Positions 8,162 through 16,831 of a stretch of 64,000 nt of DNA are shown piece by piece. The stretch is taken from NCBI GenBank assembly GCA_963843285.1, contig CAWJJO010000002.1:1-64000 (forward strand). Reading direction: 5' to 3'. Source of the DNA: CAZDDB01 sp963843285 (GTDB lineage: Bacteria > Acidobacteriota > HRBIN11 > JAKEFK01). How positions within the stretch are numbered: the stretch's first letter is position 1; each line of letters opens with the position of its first letter. Made by a program: the position numbers and the translations under genes. Below the pieces are notes generated by a model. It was given only the letters and a program-made list of their open reading frames with translations, was not told where the DNA came from and searched no databases.

Positions 8162-10942
8162 ATGAGCAGCATTCCGGCGGATATTGCTCCTTTCTTTTCT
8201 TTCTTTCGCCTTTGCGCTCCCTCTTCTCCGGATCAATTACCCGAAGTCCTGGCACGTGTACACGGGTATATTCTCCTTCTCTTGAGGCAGATCAGGCATC
8301 CGGATTTGCTCGAGAAATTCTGGGAAGAGAGTGGTGTGACCGAGGCCTACTTGCGGCTTCTTGGTCCAAGAGAGTCTTTGCAGCAGCGGACTTCGCTTTT
8401 TTTTGATTCGCTGCGTTCCACATTGGGGGAAACCTACCGGCTTACCGTCGATCCTTCACAGCATGTAATTCTTTCAATGGACACAACGGTAACAGATCTG
8501 TTCCCGTTATTTTTCGCGGGACACGGCGGCGTTTGCTGGTTTACCGGGTGCAGGTCCGGAGTATTTTTGTTTCAAGATTCGACCGGCAAGTCATTCTCCG
8601 TGAATATTTCGCATTCTCTATTCGAGGATCTGATCGGCGGCTTCATGGAACGCGGCTGGTACCGGCCAGTTCTGCGAGCCCTGGACAAGGTGGATGAGAA
8701 ATCATACGAAAGCAGGAAGTATTCGGCGCATTGTCTCCTTGCCTGTGAATATTACAAGGGAAAGCATTACGGAGATGCGATCAAGGAATTTGAAGAGGCA
8801 ATGAAAATCCGCTCCGACATGCCGCAATTATTCTATAACCTCGCGCTAAGCTACGGAAGGAATCAGTCTTACAAGACGGCAATCCGTTTGTTAAATCATT
8901 TGAATCGGATCCGCCCCGGTCAGGCAAAGACTTTTGAATTGCTGGGGGATTTCTATTTTCATCTTACCGAGTGGGAACGTTCCATGCTGATGTATCGAAA
9001 GGCATTGGATCTTTCGGAAGCCAAAACGACGGTTTCGGAAAAGATCAGAAGACTGGAAAGCAAGGTCCCCAGGATCAAACCTCCTGATGCGCGAAAGGAG
9101 AAGGAGGAAGAAAAGGAAGAGCGATTTTCTGTGCGAAACTGTCTTGTGGATTTGACGGTGGAAGCGGAGCTTGGAAGATTTCAGCCCGTGCTGGGAAGGG
9201 AACGCGAGCTCATGCAGATGCAGGAAATCCTATCTTGCCACAGCAAAAAGAACGTGCTCGTTCTTGGCGATCCGGGTGTAGGAAAGACCGCTCTCGTTCA
9301 AGAACTGGCTTATAGAATGGTTGCCGGAACCGTTAGCGGAAAGCTGCAAGATAAGAAACTACTGAAGATCAATATGGGATCGCTTCTGGCTGGCGCAAAA
9401 TTCCGCGGACAATTTGAAGAACGGTTGATGCAGTTGATCCGCGACGTCAGAAAAACAGATAGTATTCTGTTTGTGGATGATATTCACCAGATTGTAACTG
9501 GAGGGAGCGCGAAGCCCGCTTCCATGGAGGCGACGCATTTTTTTAAGCCCGCTCTGATGAATGACGAAATTCAGCTGATCGGCGCGACCAATTTCGATGA
9601 ATTCAGAAATAGTATTGAAAAAGACAGTTCCTTCCTCCGTTGTTTTCAAGTCGTGAAGCTGGAAGAGCCGGATGACGAAACGGTTCTTAAGATTTTACAG
9701 GCCTACCGCGGGGTACTGGAGAATCATCATCGGGTGAGGATCCCGGATGAGGCACTGGAAACGGCATTGACCTGGGTTCGGGTTCTACTACGGGAGAGAG
9801 CGCTGCCGGATAAGGTGCTGGATCTTCTGGATCGCGCGGCTGCGCGGGTTTCTGTGCAGGATGAGCCACCTCTGGTAACCTCGGAAAAAGTGCTGGAGAC
9901 CATTTCTGAAATCAGCAAGATTCCGGTCAGCCGTATGAGTGTTTCGGAAACAGCGCATTTTAGAAATTCGGAAAGTTTTCTTTCTCGCCGTGTCATCGGT
10001 CAACCACAGGCCATTCAAACCGTTTCAAAAGTACTGTGGTCTTCCAAACTTCGAATCAATCTGAATCCGTCGCGACCCAAAGGCATTTTCCTTTTTGTTG
10101 GTCCGACCGGAGTAGGAAAAACGGAGCTGGCCAGGGCCATGGCGCAATTTTTGTTCGGCCATGAAGACAAGATTATCCGAATTGACATGTCCGAATACAT
10201 GGAGCGCTATAGCGCGTCGCGTTTGATCGGGACCTCTCCCGGATATGTCGGTTACTATGATCAGAACCAGTTGGTCGATAAGATTCGCGCAAATCCCTAC
10301 AGTCTGATCCTGCTGGATGAAATCGAAAAGGCAGATTCGCAGTTGTTGAACATCTTCCTTCAAGTATTTGACGCCGGACGTCTAACGGACGGGAAAGGGA
10401 AGATTGCGTATTTTGACAATGCAACGATCGTGATGACCAGCAATCTCGGAACGCATCTTTTTGCCCAGAATCGGTTGGGGTATGGCGCCGATCAACCTGA
10501 CAGTCACGTAACACGCTCCGGTCTGATGAAGGAAGTCAAACGGTTTTTCCAGCCGGAATTCTTGAACCGGATCGATGAGATCGTGTTTTTCCAACCACTC
10601 ACCATTCAGGATGTCAGGCGGATCGCTGAATTGAAACTGGAGTCCATTTACGCTTTGCTACGTACCCAGAGCAAGGAATTGGTCATTCAGGAAACGGCTA
10701 TGTTGGAACTGTGCAAGATCGGCTATGATTATGAATACGGCGCCAGGAACCTGGAACGGATTCTACGACGCCATCTGCTGGATCAACTTGCTGGGATGGT
10801 GTTGAAAGAGGACTGGGCGTTGGTTCGTTCGGTGACAGTGAATTGGGAGGAAGGAGAGTTTGTGCTTCGAGAATCATACTCTCCGGGGCTTGAGGAAGTT
10901 GTACAAAATACCGTTGAGGAACAGGATTATCTTGAAGAATAG
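8162..10942 (+). CDS. Clp-family double AAA+ ATPase with N-terminal TPR module
   Basis: A 926-residue protein whose C-terminal ~600 residues form a ClpA/B/C-type tandem AAA+ unfoldase. The usual Clp-N domain is missing: residues 1-175 are unrecognised, ~190-300 are TPR-like (CLLACEYYKGKHYGDAIKEF, LFYNLALSYG), followed by a charged linker (KEKEEEKEE). AAA1: Walker A GDPGVGKT (~369), but Walker B reads FVDDIH with Asp replacing the catalytic Glu (~440), and the arginine-finger pair ERRF is reduced to LRCF (~492). AAA2 looks active: GPTGVGKT (~645), LLDEIEKA, GYVGY pore loop, FLNRIDE. There is no ClpB coiled-coil M domain. RLGYG near residue 770 occupies the position of the ClpP-docking loop of ClpA/ClpC. 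The TPRs probably replace the N-domain as substrate or partner receptor (inference). First large gene of an operon-like run to 14159. Confidence 0.88.
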   Translation: MSSIPADIAPFFSFFRLCAPSSPDQLPEVLARVHGYILLLLRQIRHPDLLEKFWEESGVTEAYLRLLGPRESLQQRTSLFFDSLRSTLGETYRLTVDPSQHVILSMDTTVTDLFPLFFAGHGGVCWFTGCRSGVFLFQDSTGKSFSVNISHSLFEDLIGGFMERGWYRPVLRALDKVDEKSYESRKYSAHCLLACEYYKGKHYGDAIKEFEEAMKIRSDMPQLFYNLALSYGRNQSYKTAIRLLNHLNRIRPGQAKTFELLGDFYFHLTEWERSMLMYRKALDLSEAKTTVSEKIRRLESKVPRIKPPDARKEKEEEKEERFSVRNCLVDLTVEAELGRFQPVLGRERELMQMQEILSCHSKKNVLVLGDPGVGKTALVQELAYRMVAGTVSGKLQDKKLLKINMGSLLAGAKFRGQFEERLMQLIRDVRKTDSILFVDDIHQIVTGGSAKPASMEATHFFKPALMNDEIQLIGATNFDEFRNSIEKDSSFLRCFQVVKLEEPDDETVLKILQAYRGVLENHHRVRIPDEALETALTWVRVLLRERALPDKVLDLLDRAAARVSVQDEPPLVTSEKVLETISEISKIPVSRMSVSETAHFRNSESFLSRRVIGQPQAIQTVSKVLWSSKLRINLNPSRPKGIFLFVGPTGVGKTELARAMAQFLFGHEDKIIRIDMSEYMERYSASRLIGTSPGYVGYYDQNQLVDKIRANPYSLILLDEIEKADSQLLNIFLQVFDAGRLTDGKGKIAYFDNATIVMTSNLGTHLFAQNRLGYGADQPDSHVTRSGLMKEVKRFFQPEFLNRIDEIVFFQPLTIQDVRRIAELKLESIYALLRTQSKELVIQETAMLELCKIGYDYEYGARNLERILRRHLLDQLAGMVLKEDWALVRSVTVNWEEGEFVLRESYSPGLEEVVQNTVEEQDYLEE

Positions 10943-10959
10943 GGGACTCGACCTGAATC

Positions 10960-11892
10960 ATGGCTGCATTGCGTAGACTACTGATCGTTCTCACTCCGTT
11001 GCTTTTGATTGTAGCCGCTCTTGAGTTTCTTTTTTATACCCAGGTCAGCCACTTGATTCATCCTCCACAAAAAAAAGAAACCGTTGATCCCAAGGACCTC
11101 CTTTTGTCGGCGAATGAAATCCAGTTTCGATCGTCCAGCGATGGTATGGATCTTCATGGATGGCTGATTCTAGGAAAGCCGGGATATCCGGCGCTCATAC
11201 TCGCACACGATCATGGCTCGAATCGAGCCTCGACTCTTGGAAGGCTTGAAGGTCTGGTTACCGGTCTGAATAAGCAAGGATACTTTATCTTCCTGTTTGA
11301 TTTTCGCGGGCACGGAGAATCGGGAAACAAGAGTACCCTGGGTCTCAAGGAGGCTTCCGATCTGGAAGGCGCTCTCCAGGCGGTGTTGAAGTACAAACAA
11401 ATCGGCAGGCGGATTGGCGTTCTGGGTGTGGGAATGGGCGCTGTAGCCGCTACCCGCGCTTTGCAATCCGTCGATGAAGTCAAACTTGTGGTTCTGGATT
11501 CTATTTACGAAAATATTCCAGGGAGGTACGCAGATAGACTGGTAGTAGATTATCCGATCCTCGCAAATGTGCGGCCAGTGTTGATTGCTGGTTTGGATTG
11601 GAATCTTCGTCTTTTGTTGCGAGTTCCGACAACCGGGCAACATCTGGACAAGGAAATGCCGCGCTTGTATCCCAAGACCCTTTTATTTGTAGAGAAGAAG
11701 CCTGCTCGTCCGGAAGTCGTGGCCCTTTATGAATCGGCGCGAGAACCAAAAGAACTTTTACAGCTGGACGAAACCGCGGCAGATGAGTTGATCGGTGATG
11801 CCCGGCAGATCTACACGCAGCAACTCATCGAAAAAATTAGCAAATACCTTCCTGCTGTCAGCAACGACAAGACGATCGAGCTGCCGAAGTAA
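10960..11892 (+). CDS. Membrane-anchored alpha/beta-hydrolase-like protein, catalytic triad lost
   Basis: 310 residues with one N-terminal TM helix (LLIVLTPLLLIVAALEFLFY) and a soluble alpha/beta-hydrolase domain: HDHGSNR in the oxyanion region, FDFRGHGES and the nucleophile-elbow region GVLGVGMGAVA. The elbow should be GxSxG; here Gly158 stands where Ser is expected. The acid and His positions near the C-terminus (LLFVEKKPARPE, LLQLDETAADE) also lack Asp and His in the usual places. It is probably a non-catalytic scaffold or binding protein. It starts 17 bp after the TPR-Clp gene and ends 6 bp before the UDP-xylose synthase gene. Confidence 0.8.
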   Translation: MAALRRLLIVLTPLLLIVAALEFLFYTQVSHLIHPPQKKETVDPKDLLLSANEIQFRSSSDGMDLHGWLILGKPGYPALILAHDHGSNRASTLGRLEGLVTGLNKQGYFIFLFDFRGHGESGNKSTLGLKEASDLEGALQAVLKYKQIGRRIGVLGVGMGAVAATRALQSVDEVKLVVLDSIYENIPGRYADRLVVDYPILANVRPVLIAGLDWNLRLLLRVPTTGQHLDKEMPRLYPKTLLFVEKKPARPEVVALYESAREPKELLQLDETAADELIGDARQIYTQQLIEKISKYLPAVSNDKTIELPK

Positions 11893-11898
11893 CATCAC

Positions 11899-12843
11899 AT
11901 GAAAGAATGGGTGCTGATTACCGGCGGCGCCGGATTCATCGGATCACATCTCGCTGATTTCCTTCTTGCAAAAGGTTATGCAGTGATCTGCATGGACAAT
12001 CTGTTGACCGGGGATATTGCGAACGTCAGCCATATTTACAACAAGGACTTTCTGTTTATCAAACATGATGTGACGCAGTTCATTTACGTAGACAAACCAC
12101 TGCGCTACATCTTGCATTTTGCCAGCCCGGCTTCTCCGATTGATTATCATGAGTATCCGATTCAGACGCTGAAAGTGGGGTCGCTTGGAACTCACAAGGC
12201 GCTGGGTCTTGCCAAGGATCACCGCGCGACTTTTGTTTTGGCGTCGACGTCTGAAGTATACGGCGATCCGCTGGTGCATCCCCAAAATGAAGAATACTGG
12301 GGAAACGTGAACCCGATCGGACCTCGCGGTGTTTATGACGAGGCCAAACGGTTCGCAGAAGCAATGACTATGGCATATCACTATGCTCACAAGATCGATA
12401 CCAGGATTGTGCGTATCTTCAACACGTACGGCCCCCGGATGCGCGTAAACGATGGACGCGCCATCCCGAACTTCATCAGTCAGGCATTGCGGGGTGAACC
12501 CCTCACCGTGTTTGGAAATGGCAACCAGACTCGAAGCTTTTGCTATATTTCGGATCTGGTGGAAGGTATTTATCGTCTGATGATTTCCAATTACAACCAG
12601 CCGGTCAACCTGGGAAACCCTGTGGAGATGACCATTCTGGAAATGGCACGCGCTGTTCTGACCATGACCGGATCCCATTCAGAAATTGAATTCAAACCAC
12701 TTCCTGTAGATGATCCCAAGGTCCGGCAACCGAATATCGAACGGGCCAGAACGATCTTGGGCTGGTCTCCTGTGGTAGATCTGAATCAAGGTCTTGGAGA
12801 CACGATCGAATACTTCAAGAAAAAGCTACAGAAGGATCCTTGA
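11899..12843 (+). CDS. uxs: UDP-glucuronate decarboxylase (UDP-xylose synthase), NAD-dependent SDR family
   Basis: Extended short-chain dehydrogenase of 314 residues. GGAGFIGSHL binds NAD; STSEVYGDP and YDEAKR give the Ser/Tyr-Lys catalytic residues; NTYGPRMRVNDGRAIPNF and RSFCYISDLVEG are typical of UDP-GlcA decarboxylase/UXS. It converts UDP-glucuronate to UDP-xylose with transient oxidation at C4. The substrate would come from the UDP-glucose dehydrogenase at 40177-41550. Its placement between a hydrolase-like protein and a membrane protein, away from the glycosyltransferases, is notable. The next gene's TTG overlaps its stop (TTGA). Confidence 0.9.
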   Translation: MKEWVLITGGAGFIGSHLADFLLAKGYAVICMDNLLTGDIANVSHIYNKDFLFIKHDVTQFIYVDKPLRYILHFASPASPIDYHEYPIQTLKVGSLGTHKALGLAKDHRATFVLASTSEVYGDPLVHPQNEEYWGNVNPIGPRGVYDEAKRFAEAMTMAYHYAHKIDTRIVRIFNTYGPRMRVNDGRAIPNFISQALRGEPLTVFGNGNQTRSFCYISDLVEGIYRLMISNYNQPVNLGNPVEMTILEMARAVLTMTGSHSEIEFKPLPVDDPKVRQPNIERARTILGWSPVVDLNQGLGDTIEYFKKKLQKDP

Positions 12844-14159
12844 AGTTCAGAATACTTCGCGCAATCAGCGCTGCCATTCTGCTGATCTGCTTTGGCTATC
12901 TCTGCGTTCGTCTATACGGTTGGTGGCAACATCACCAGAAACGAAAGGCGTTGTTTGTCTATTTACAAAGAGAGAGTCTGGTAACGCGGCGCATTCCGGA
13001 AGATGCGCTTGCATACGCAAATCTGTATGATTTCAAACGTGTCTACAACGGGCTGCAGGGGACAAAACTCTCCTATGTTCTGGCGCACTGGTTGGATACA
13101 GGACTGTCCGGCAAGCAGGAACCAAATCCATTGATGGGCGGCATGATCGAGAAAACTGTTCTCAATGTTTTAGGGGAAGAATTTGGATTCTGTTTGTTGC
13201 CGTCCGTTTCGCGCCGCATTGATTTTCTAGCTGTGGCGCGTGTTGCTCCCGGCTCGGAATTTCTTCTGAAGCTTGCTCTCGCGTCCAGCAAGAATGCGCG
13301 CAAAATAGATTTTGGTGAGGAAACTATCTACGGGTTTAATACCAAGAATCCCGGATATCCAGAAGTCTTTGTTTTCTTGAATGAGGACTTCGCCTTTGCG
13401 GCAAGTGACCTCGACCGGATCAAAAAAGCAATTCGGAACGAGAGCGGTGGCCCGTCGTTTCTGAGGAAAAAATCAGTGGAAGCGATTCCGGAAGATACGT
13501 TCCTGTTTGTCCAATGCAATCGGCCGCAATTATCCTTGATCGCTAGCGGGACGAGTCCCGTATTTCATGTGACGGCATCGGGTGATGCGAAGATCGCAAG
13601 CCGTTTGCCCGAGCTGACGCAGGACGATCAGGATATCCTGGTGGTTCAAACCAACGGCTCTGAAATTTTTCAACAGCCGTCCGCCAGCTACTCGCTTCAA
13701 TCCGTGCAGGGTGATCCTTTATCCACATTGCTTCTTAGTTTCGGAGATCGAAAGAATGCGAAGCGATATTTCGAAATGGTTGTGGAAAGCTTGTCCGCAG
13801 AGTATCCGGGCGAATCGATCGAACCGCCTTCGGAGAGTAGTCTCAATTGTCTCCGGTATCGCCCGAACGATGAGGAAATGTATGTCTGCATCCGAAACGC
13901 GACGATCTTGCTGGCCCGCGGAAGGCTCCGCTTGCCGCAGGCCGGCCCGGAATGGAAGGAAACAAAGAAGAGAGATCTGCCGCTGACACTCCGTGTTCAA
14001 TTTCAAAGCGAGCCGCTTCATGATTTTCTTTCTCTTGTGGAAGCAAAGAATTGGACTCGCTTCCCGACTTCGAAAGAGTTTTACTTCTTGAGCTGCATCA
14101 AACGGATTCAGGGAAGCGTGGATGGATCGCAGAACGAAATCACCGCCGAAATCTACTGA
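12840..14159 (+). CDS. Membrane-anchored protein of unknown function (DUF3352-like)
   Basis: 439 residues with an N-terminal signal anchor (ISAAILLICFGYLCVRLY) and an otherwise extracytoplasmic domain. The overall pattern (IPEDALAYANLYDF, an FVFLNEDFAFAASD segment, repeated beta strands) resembles the DUF3352-type periplasmic proteins of Acidobacteriota and related phyla, but this is a weak, by-eye match and the function is unknown. The TTG start at 12840 overlaps the preceding stop; it could be translationally coupled. Last gene of the plus-strand run beginning at 7737 or 8162. Confidence 0.6.
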   Translation: MKFRILRAISAAILLICFGYLCVRLYGWWQHHQKRKALFVYLQRESLVTRRIPEDALAYANLYDFKRVYNGLQGTKLSYVLAHWLDTGLSGKQEPNPLMGGMIEKTVLNVLGEEFGFCLLPSVSRRIDFLAVARVAPGSEFLLKLALASSKNARKIDFGEETIYGFNTKNPGYPEVFVFLNEDFAFAASDLDRIKKAIRNESGGPSFLRKKSVEAIPEDTFLFVQCNRPQLSLIASGTSPVFHVTASGDAKIASRLPELTQDDQDILVVQTNGSEIFQQPSASYSLQSVQGDPLSTLLLSFGDRKNAKRYFEMVVESLSAEYPGESIEPPSESSLNCLRYRPNDEEMYVCIRNATILLARGRLRLPQAGPEWKETKKRDLPLTLRVQFQSEPLHDFLSLVEAKNWTRFPTSKEFYFLSCIKRIQGSVDGSQNEITAEIY

Positions 14160-14170
14160 GGAAAGCTCTT

Positions 14171-14305
14171 CACCACAAAGACACCAAGGCACCGAAGAAT
14201 AGGATTTCTCGCAAAGACGCAAAGGCGCGCCTGTTCGCTCTGTGACCTCTGTGAGCTCTGTGGCAAAATCCTTCCTCTGCGCTCTTTGCGCCTCCGCGGT
14301 GAATT
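14171..14305. repeat. Compound period-8 palindrome
   Basis: CACCACAAAGACACCAAGGC at the left, GCAAAGACGCAAAGGCGC in the middle, then complementary arms CTCTGTGACCTCTGTGAGCT and CTCTTTGCGCCTCCGCGGTG. It looks like two hairpins of the same type side by side in the convergent gap between the preceding gene and lpxB. Confidence 0.7.
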
Positions 14306-14306
14306 C

Positions 14307-15401
14307 CTAGAGCGCCGCCAGGATGGCATCGGCCGCCCGTTCCATCGCGCCGGGGGGACCCAGCGCATTTACGATCTTCTCCAGATGCTCCTTCATCGTA
14401 CGTTTTTGGTCAGGATCCTCAAGAAATCGCAGGGCGTCTGCGGCAAGCAATTCGGAATCCATTCTGCTTTGCATGTACTCCGGAATGCATTTTGCCCCCG
14501 CGATCCAATTGACCAACCCGTAATACGGTACTTGCACGAGTACCTTCCCAAGGATCCAGGAGAGCCGGCTCACGCGGTAAACGATAAACAACGGCGTTCC
14601 CAGAATGGCTGACTCGAGTGTGCTTGTGCCTGAAGCCACTATCAATAGATCGCATGCCTTCATGGCTGAATAACGGCGCTCACGGATCAGAGAAATGTCA
14701 GACGGAATATCGTACCCGGATGCAGGAAGGGAGGGCGGCCAGATCAAGATACTTTCGATATCCCTCTTCTTCTTGATGAATGCGTTGGTCTCAATGAGCA
14801 AGGGCAGATGTCTCGCAACCTCAACCTCCCGGCTCCCCGGCATGATCCCGATCAGTGGTTTTCCGTGTACTGGATAGGGCGGCTCCTGCGCAACTTCTTC
14901 CCGCACGATTTCCACCAGCGGGTGCCCTACGTAAATAACCTGTACGCCTGCTTTTTCATAGAGATCTTTTTCGAAAGGGAGGATGGAGATCATGAGCTGG
15001 ACGTGATTCCGCAGAAAATGGATCCTCCTCTTACGCCAGGCCCAGATTTGTGGACTAATAAAGTAGAAGATCGGTACCTTGTGTTTTTTCAGAATCCGAG
15101 CGAGACGGAAATTGAAATCCGGAAAGTCGATCAAAACGGCAAAATCTGGAGGCTCCGATTCAATCGAAGAACGCAGACGCGCAAAAGCCCGGCGAAGATG
15201 AACGAGTTTTCCAAATACTTCAAAAACACCTACTACGGAAACATTTCTGGAATCATAAAGGATGTCACATCCTGCAGAAGCCATCCCGTCGCCACCCATC
15301 CCTGAAATATGGAGCGAGGGAATGCGTTGTTTCAGGACTTTGCTGAGCCTGCCTCCGTAAAGATCTCCCGATGCTTCACCTGAAACAATGAGCGCTTTCA
15401 T
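14307..15401 (-). CDS. lpxB: Lipid-A-disaccharide synthase
   Basis: Peripheral membrane glycosyltransferase (GT19) that joins UDP-2,3-diacylglucosamine to lipid X to form the lipid A disaccharide. The start VSGEASGDLYGGRL, GMGGDGMASAGCD, IDFPDFNFRLA, FISPQIWAWRKRRI and GHPLVE are family signatures; 364 residues is normal. It shows the organism makes lipid A. No other lpx gene is in the window; it is a stand-alone gene between palindromes. Confidence 0.95.
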   Translation of the reverse strand: MKALIVSGEASGDLYGGRLSKVLKQRIPSLHISGMGGDGMASAGCDILYDSRNVSVVGVFEVFGKLVHLRRAFARLRSSIESEPPDFAVLIDFPDFNFRLARILKKHKVPIFYFISPQIWAWRKRRIHFLRNHVQLMISILPFEKDLYEKAGVQVIYVGHPLVEIVREEVAQEPPYPVHGKPLIGIMPGSREVEVARHLPLLIETNAFIKKKRDIESILIWPPSLPASGYDIPSDISLIRERRYSAMKACDLLIVASGTSTLESAILGTPLFIVYRVSRLSWILGKVLVQVPYYGLVNWIAGAKCIPEYMQSRMDSELLAADALRFLEDPDQKRTMKEHLEKIVNALGPPGAMERAADAILAAL

Positions 15402-15433
15402 GCAGCGTTATTGTACACTTCAAACTCAGCTAA

Positions 15434-15510
15434 TTGGAGTGGCGGGTGTCCTGCCCGCCGTTTGAAAAAATGATCGACTTGTCGCGGGCACGGAGGCCCG
15501 CGACTCCCAA
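15434..15510. repeat. GCGGGC-type intergenic palindrome
   Basis: TTGGAGTGGCGGGTGTCCTG at the left and CACGGAGGCCCGCGACTCC at the right: inverted arms separated by ~30 bp, just upstream of the lpxB start. A complete copy of the family. Confidence 0.8.
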
Positions 15511-15560
15511 AAGTAGAACGGGGGCGACCTTGGGCCGCCCCCAGGAGGAGCACTTAAAAG

Positions 15561-16619
15561 TTATTTCTTCTGCAATTTGATGACGAGTCTGCTTTCCTTA
15601 CCAGTGTCCACGTCCTGACTGAAGCTTTCATAGCCGGGACGGACAACTTCAACCCGATGCATGCCGGGAGGTAGCAGTACCTGAACCTCACCGGACCTGT
15701 CGGTATCGGCGTTCCCGTAATAGTTACCGTCAATGTATACGGTCGCATCCCGCGGTTCCACTTGCAGGATGAACGGAGGCCGGTCGGACTGATACTGGTT
15801 ATCCCGGTCCCGATCGTTCTGATACTGCTGATACTGGTCATTGCGGTCATAATCATTTGGCGCGGGAGACGGTTCACGATCTGGTTGTTGCTGGTTCCCA
15901 TATGGGCGTGGATTTCTATTCCTGTATTGGTCGTCTCTCTGACGATCCGGGTAGTCATACTCCTTGGGGTCCAGCCTCATATCTTGTTCCTGGATCACAT
16001 CTTCGCCCGGCTGCATTTGAACTTTGATGTGATAATTGTTCCCCGGCAGAGGTCCAACCGTCTCGGCATAAGGAACATATCCGGTTTCGCGGACCACAAT
16101 ACGATGCTTTCCGGGTTCAACATTCAGGTGCTGGTACCAGCCGTCATAATCATCGACGACGCCGGCATAATTACCATCGACGTACACTTTGGCTGTTTTT
16201 GGCTTGATTTCAAGGCGAATTTCACCATAACCGTAGCCGTAATAGCTGCCATAGCTGTAGGGACTGTAATAGTAGGGGGCGCCGTAATAGCCGTAGTAGC
16301 CGTACGGGTAACCATAACCATAGCCATAACCAAGGCCGAGGCCAAATCCCCAGTACGGATAGTACGGACGATAGTAGCGATATCCGCCGTAGTACCCCCC
16401 ATAGTGTCCACCATAGTATCCCCCATGGTGTCCACCGTAGTATCCACCGTGGTGTCCACCGTAGTATCCTCCGTGTCCACCATTGGATCCACTATGGTGT
16501 CCCCCCCCATGGTTCCCACTAGGCGCCGGAACGACAGTTTTGGCATCAGCGTTCTCCGCAAACGTCGCCAATCCTCCGATCAAGACTAGAATCAATAGCG
16601 CGTATTTTGTAACTCTCAT
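15561..16619 (-). CDS. Secreted PEGA-domain protein with Gly/Tyr/His-rich repeat region
   Basis: 352 residues with a signal peptide (ALLILVLIGGLATFAENADA). Residues ~35-85 are tandem GGHHGGYY-type repeats, then a Tyr/Gly-rich tract to ~135. Two PEGA domains follow: ~135-205 (LEIKPKTAKVYVDGNYAGVV) and ~280-350 (LQVEPRDATVYIDGNYYGNA), joined by a Gln/Asp/Arg-rich disordered linker. PEGA domains are small beta modules of cell-surface or periplasmic proteins. The His-rich repeats could bind metal and the Tyr/Gly tract could be adhesive or phase-separating (inference). The opposite strand has a long open frame because of the low-complexity codons; it is not a gene. Confidence 0.85.
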   Translation of the reverse strand: MRVTKYALLILVLIGGLATFAENADAKTVVPAPSGNHGGGHHSGSNGGHGGYYGGHHGGYYGGHHGGYYGGHYGGYYGGYRYYRPYYPYWGFGLGLGYGYGYGYPYGYYGYYGAPYYYSPYSYGSYYGYGYGEIRLEIKPKTAKVYVDGNYAGVVDDYDGWYQHLNVEPGKHRIVVRETGYVPYAETVGPLPGNNYHIKVQMQPGEDVIQEQDMRLDPKEYDYPDRQRDDQYRNRNPRPYGNQQQPDREPSPAPNDYDRNDQYQQYQNDRDRDNQYQSDRPPFILQVEPRDATVYIDGNYYGNADTDRSGEVQVLLPPGMHRVEVVRPGYESFSQDVDTGKESRLVIKLQKK

Positions 16620-16753
16620 AATCGCACTCCTTTCATAAATAAGGTAAGCAATCTCTGTGCCATTTTTCTTCGACGAGGCAGCTTCCCAAAAGGGGCACTA
16701 TTGCACGACAGGCGTAGCGTAAACAGGACAATCCGAGGGCGTCTCTTTTCAGT

Positions 16754-16830
16754 GTGGAGTTACGGCCTCCGTGCCCGCACTGCGTGTTGCGTTCACCTCA
16801 GGCGGGCAGGGACGCACCCCATCTCCAAAA
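16754..16830. repeat. GCGGGC-type intergenic palindrome (degenerate)
   Basis: GGCCTCCGTGCCCGC at the left and GGCGGGCAGGGACGCACC at the right, ending just before the amidohydrolase stop codon. Confidence 0.65.
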
Positions 16831-16831
16831 A

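Noticed and set aside
10960..11892. Calling this an active esterase or lysophospholipase
   Set aside because: The nucleophile position is Gly and the other two triad residues are missing.
15762..16589. 275-codon plus-strand frame opposite the PEGA protein
   Set aside because: Low-complexity Val/Ile translation caused by the Gly/Tyr repeat codons of the real gene; no signal or domain.
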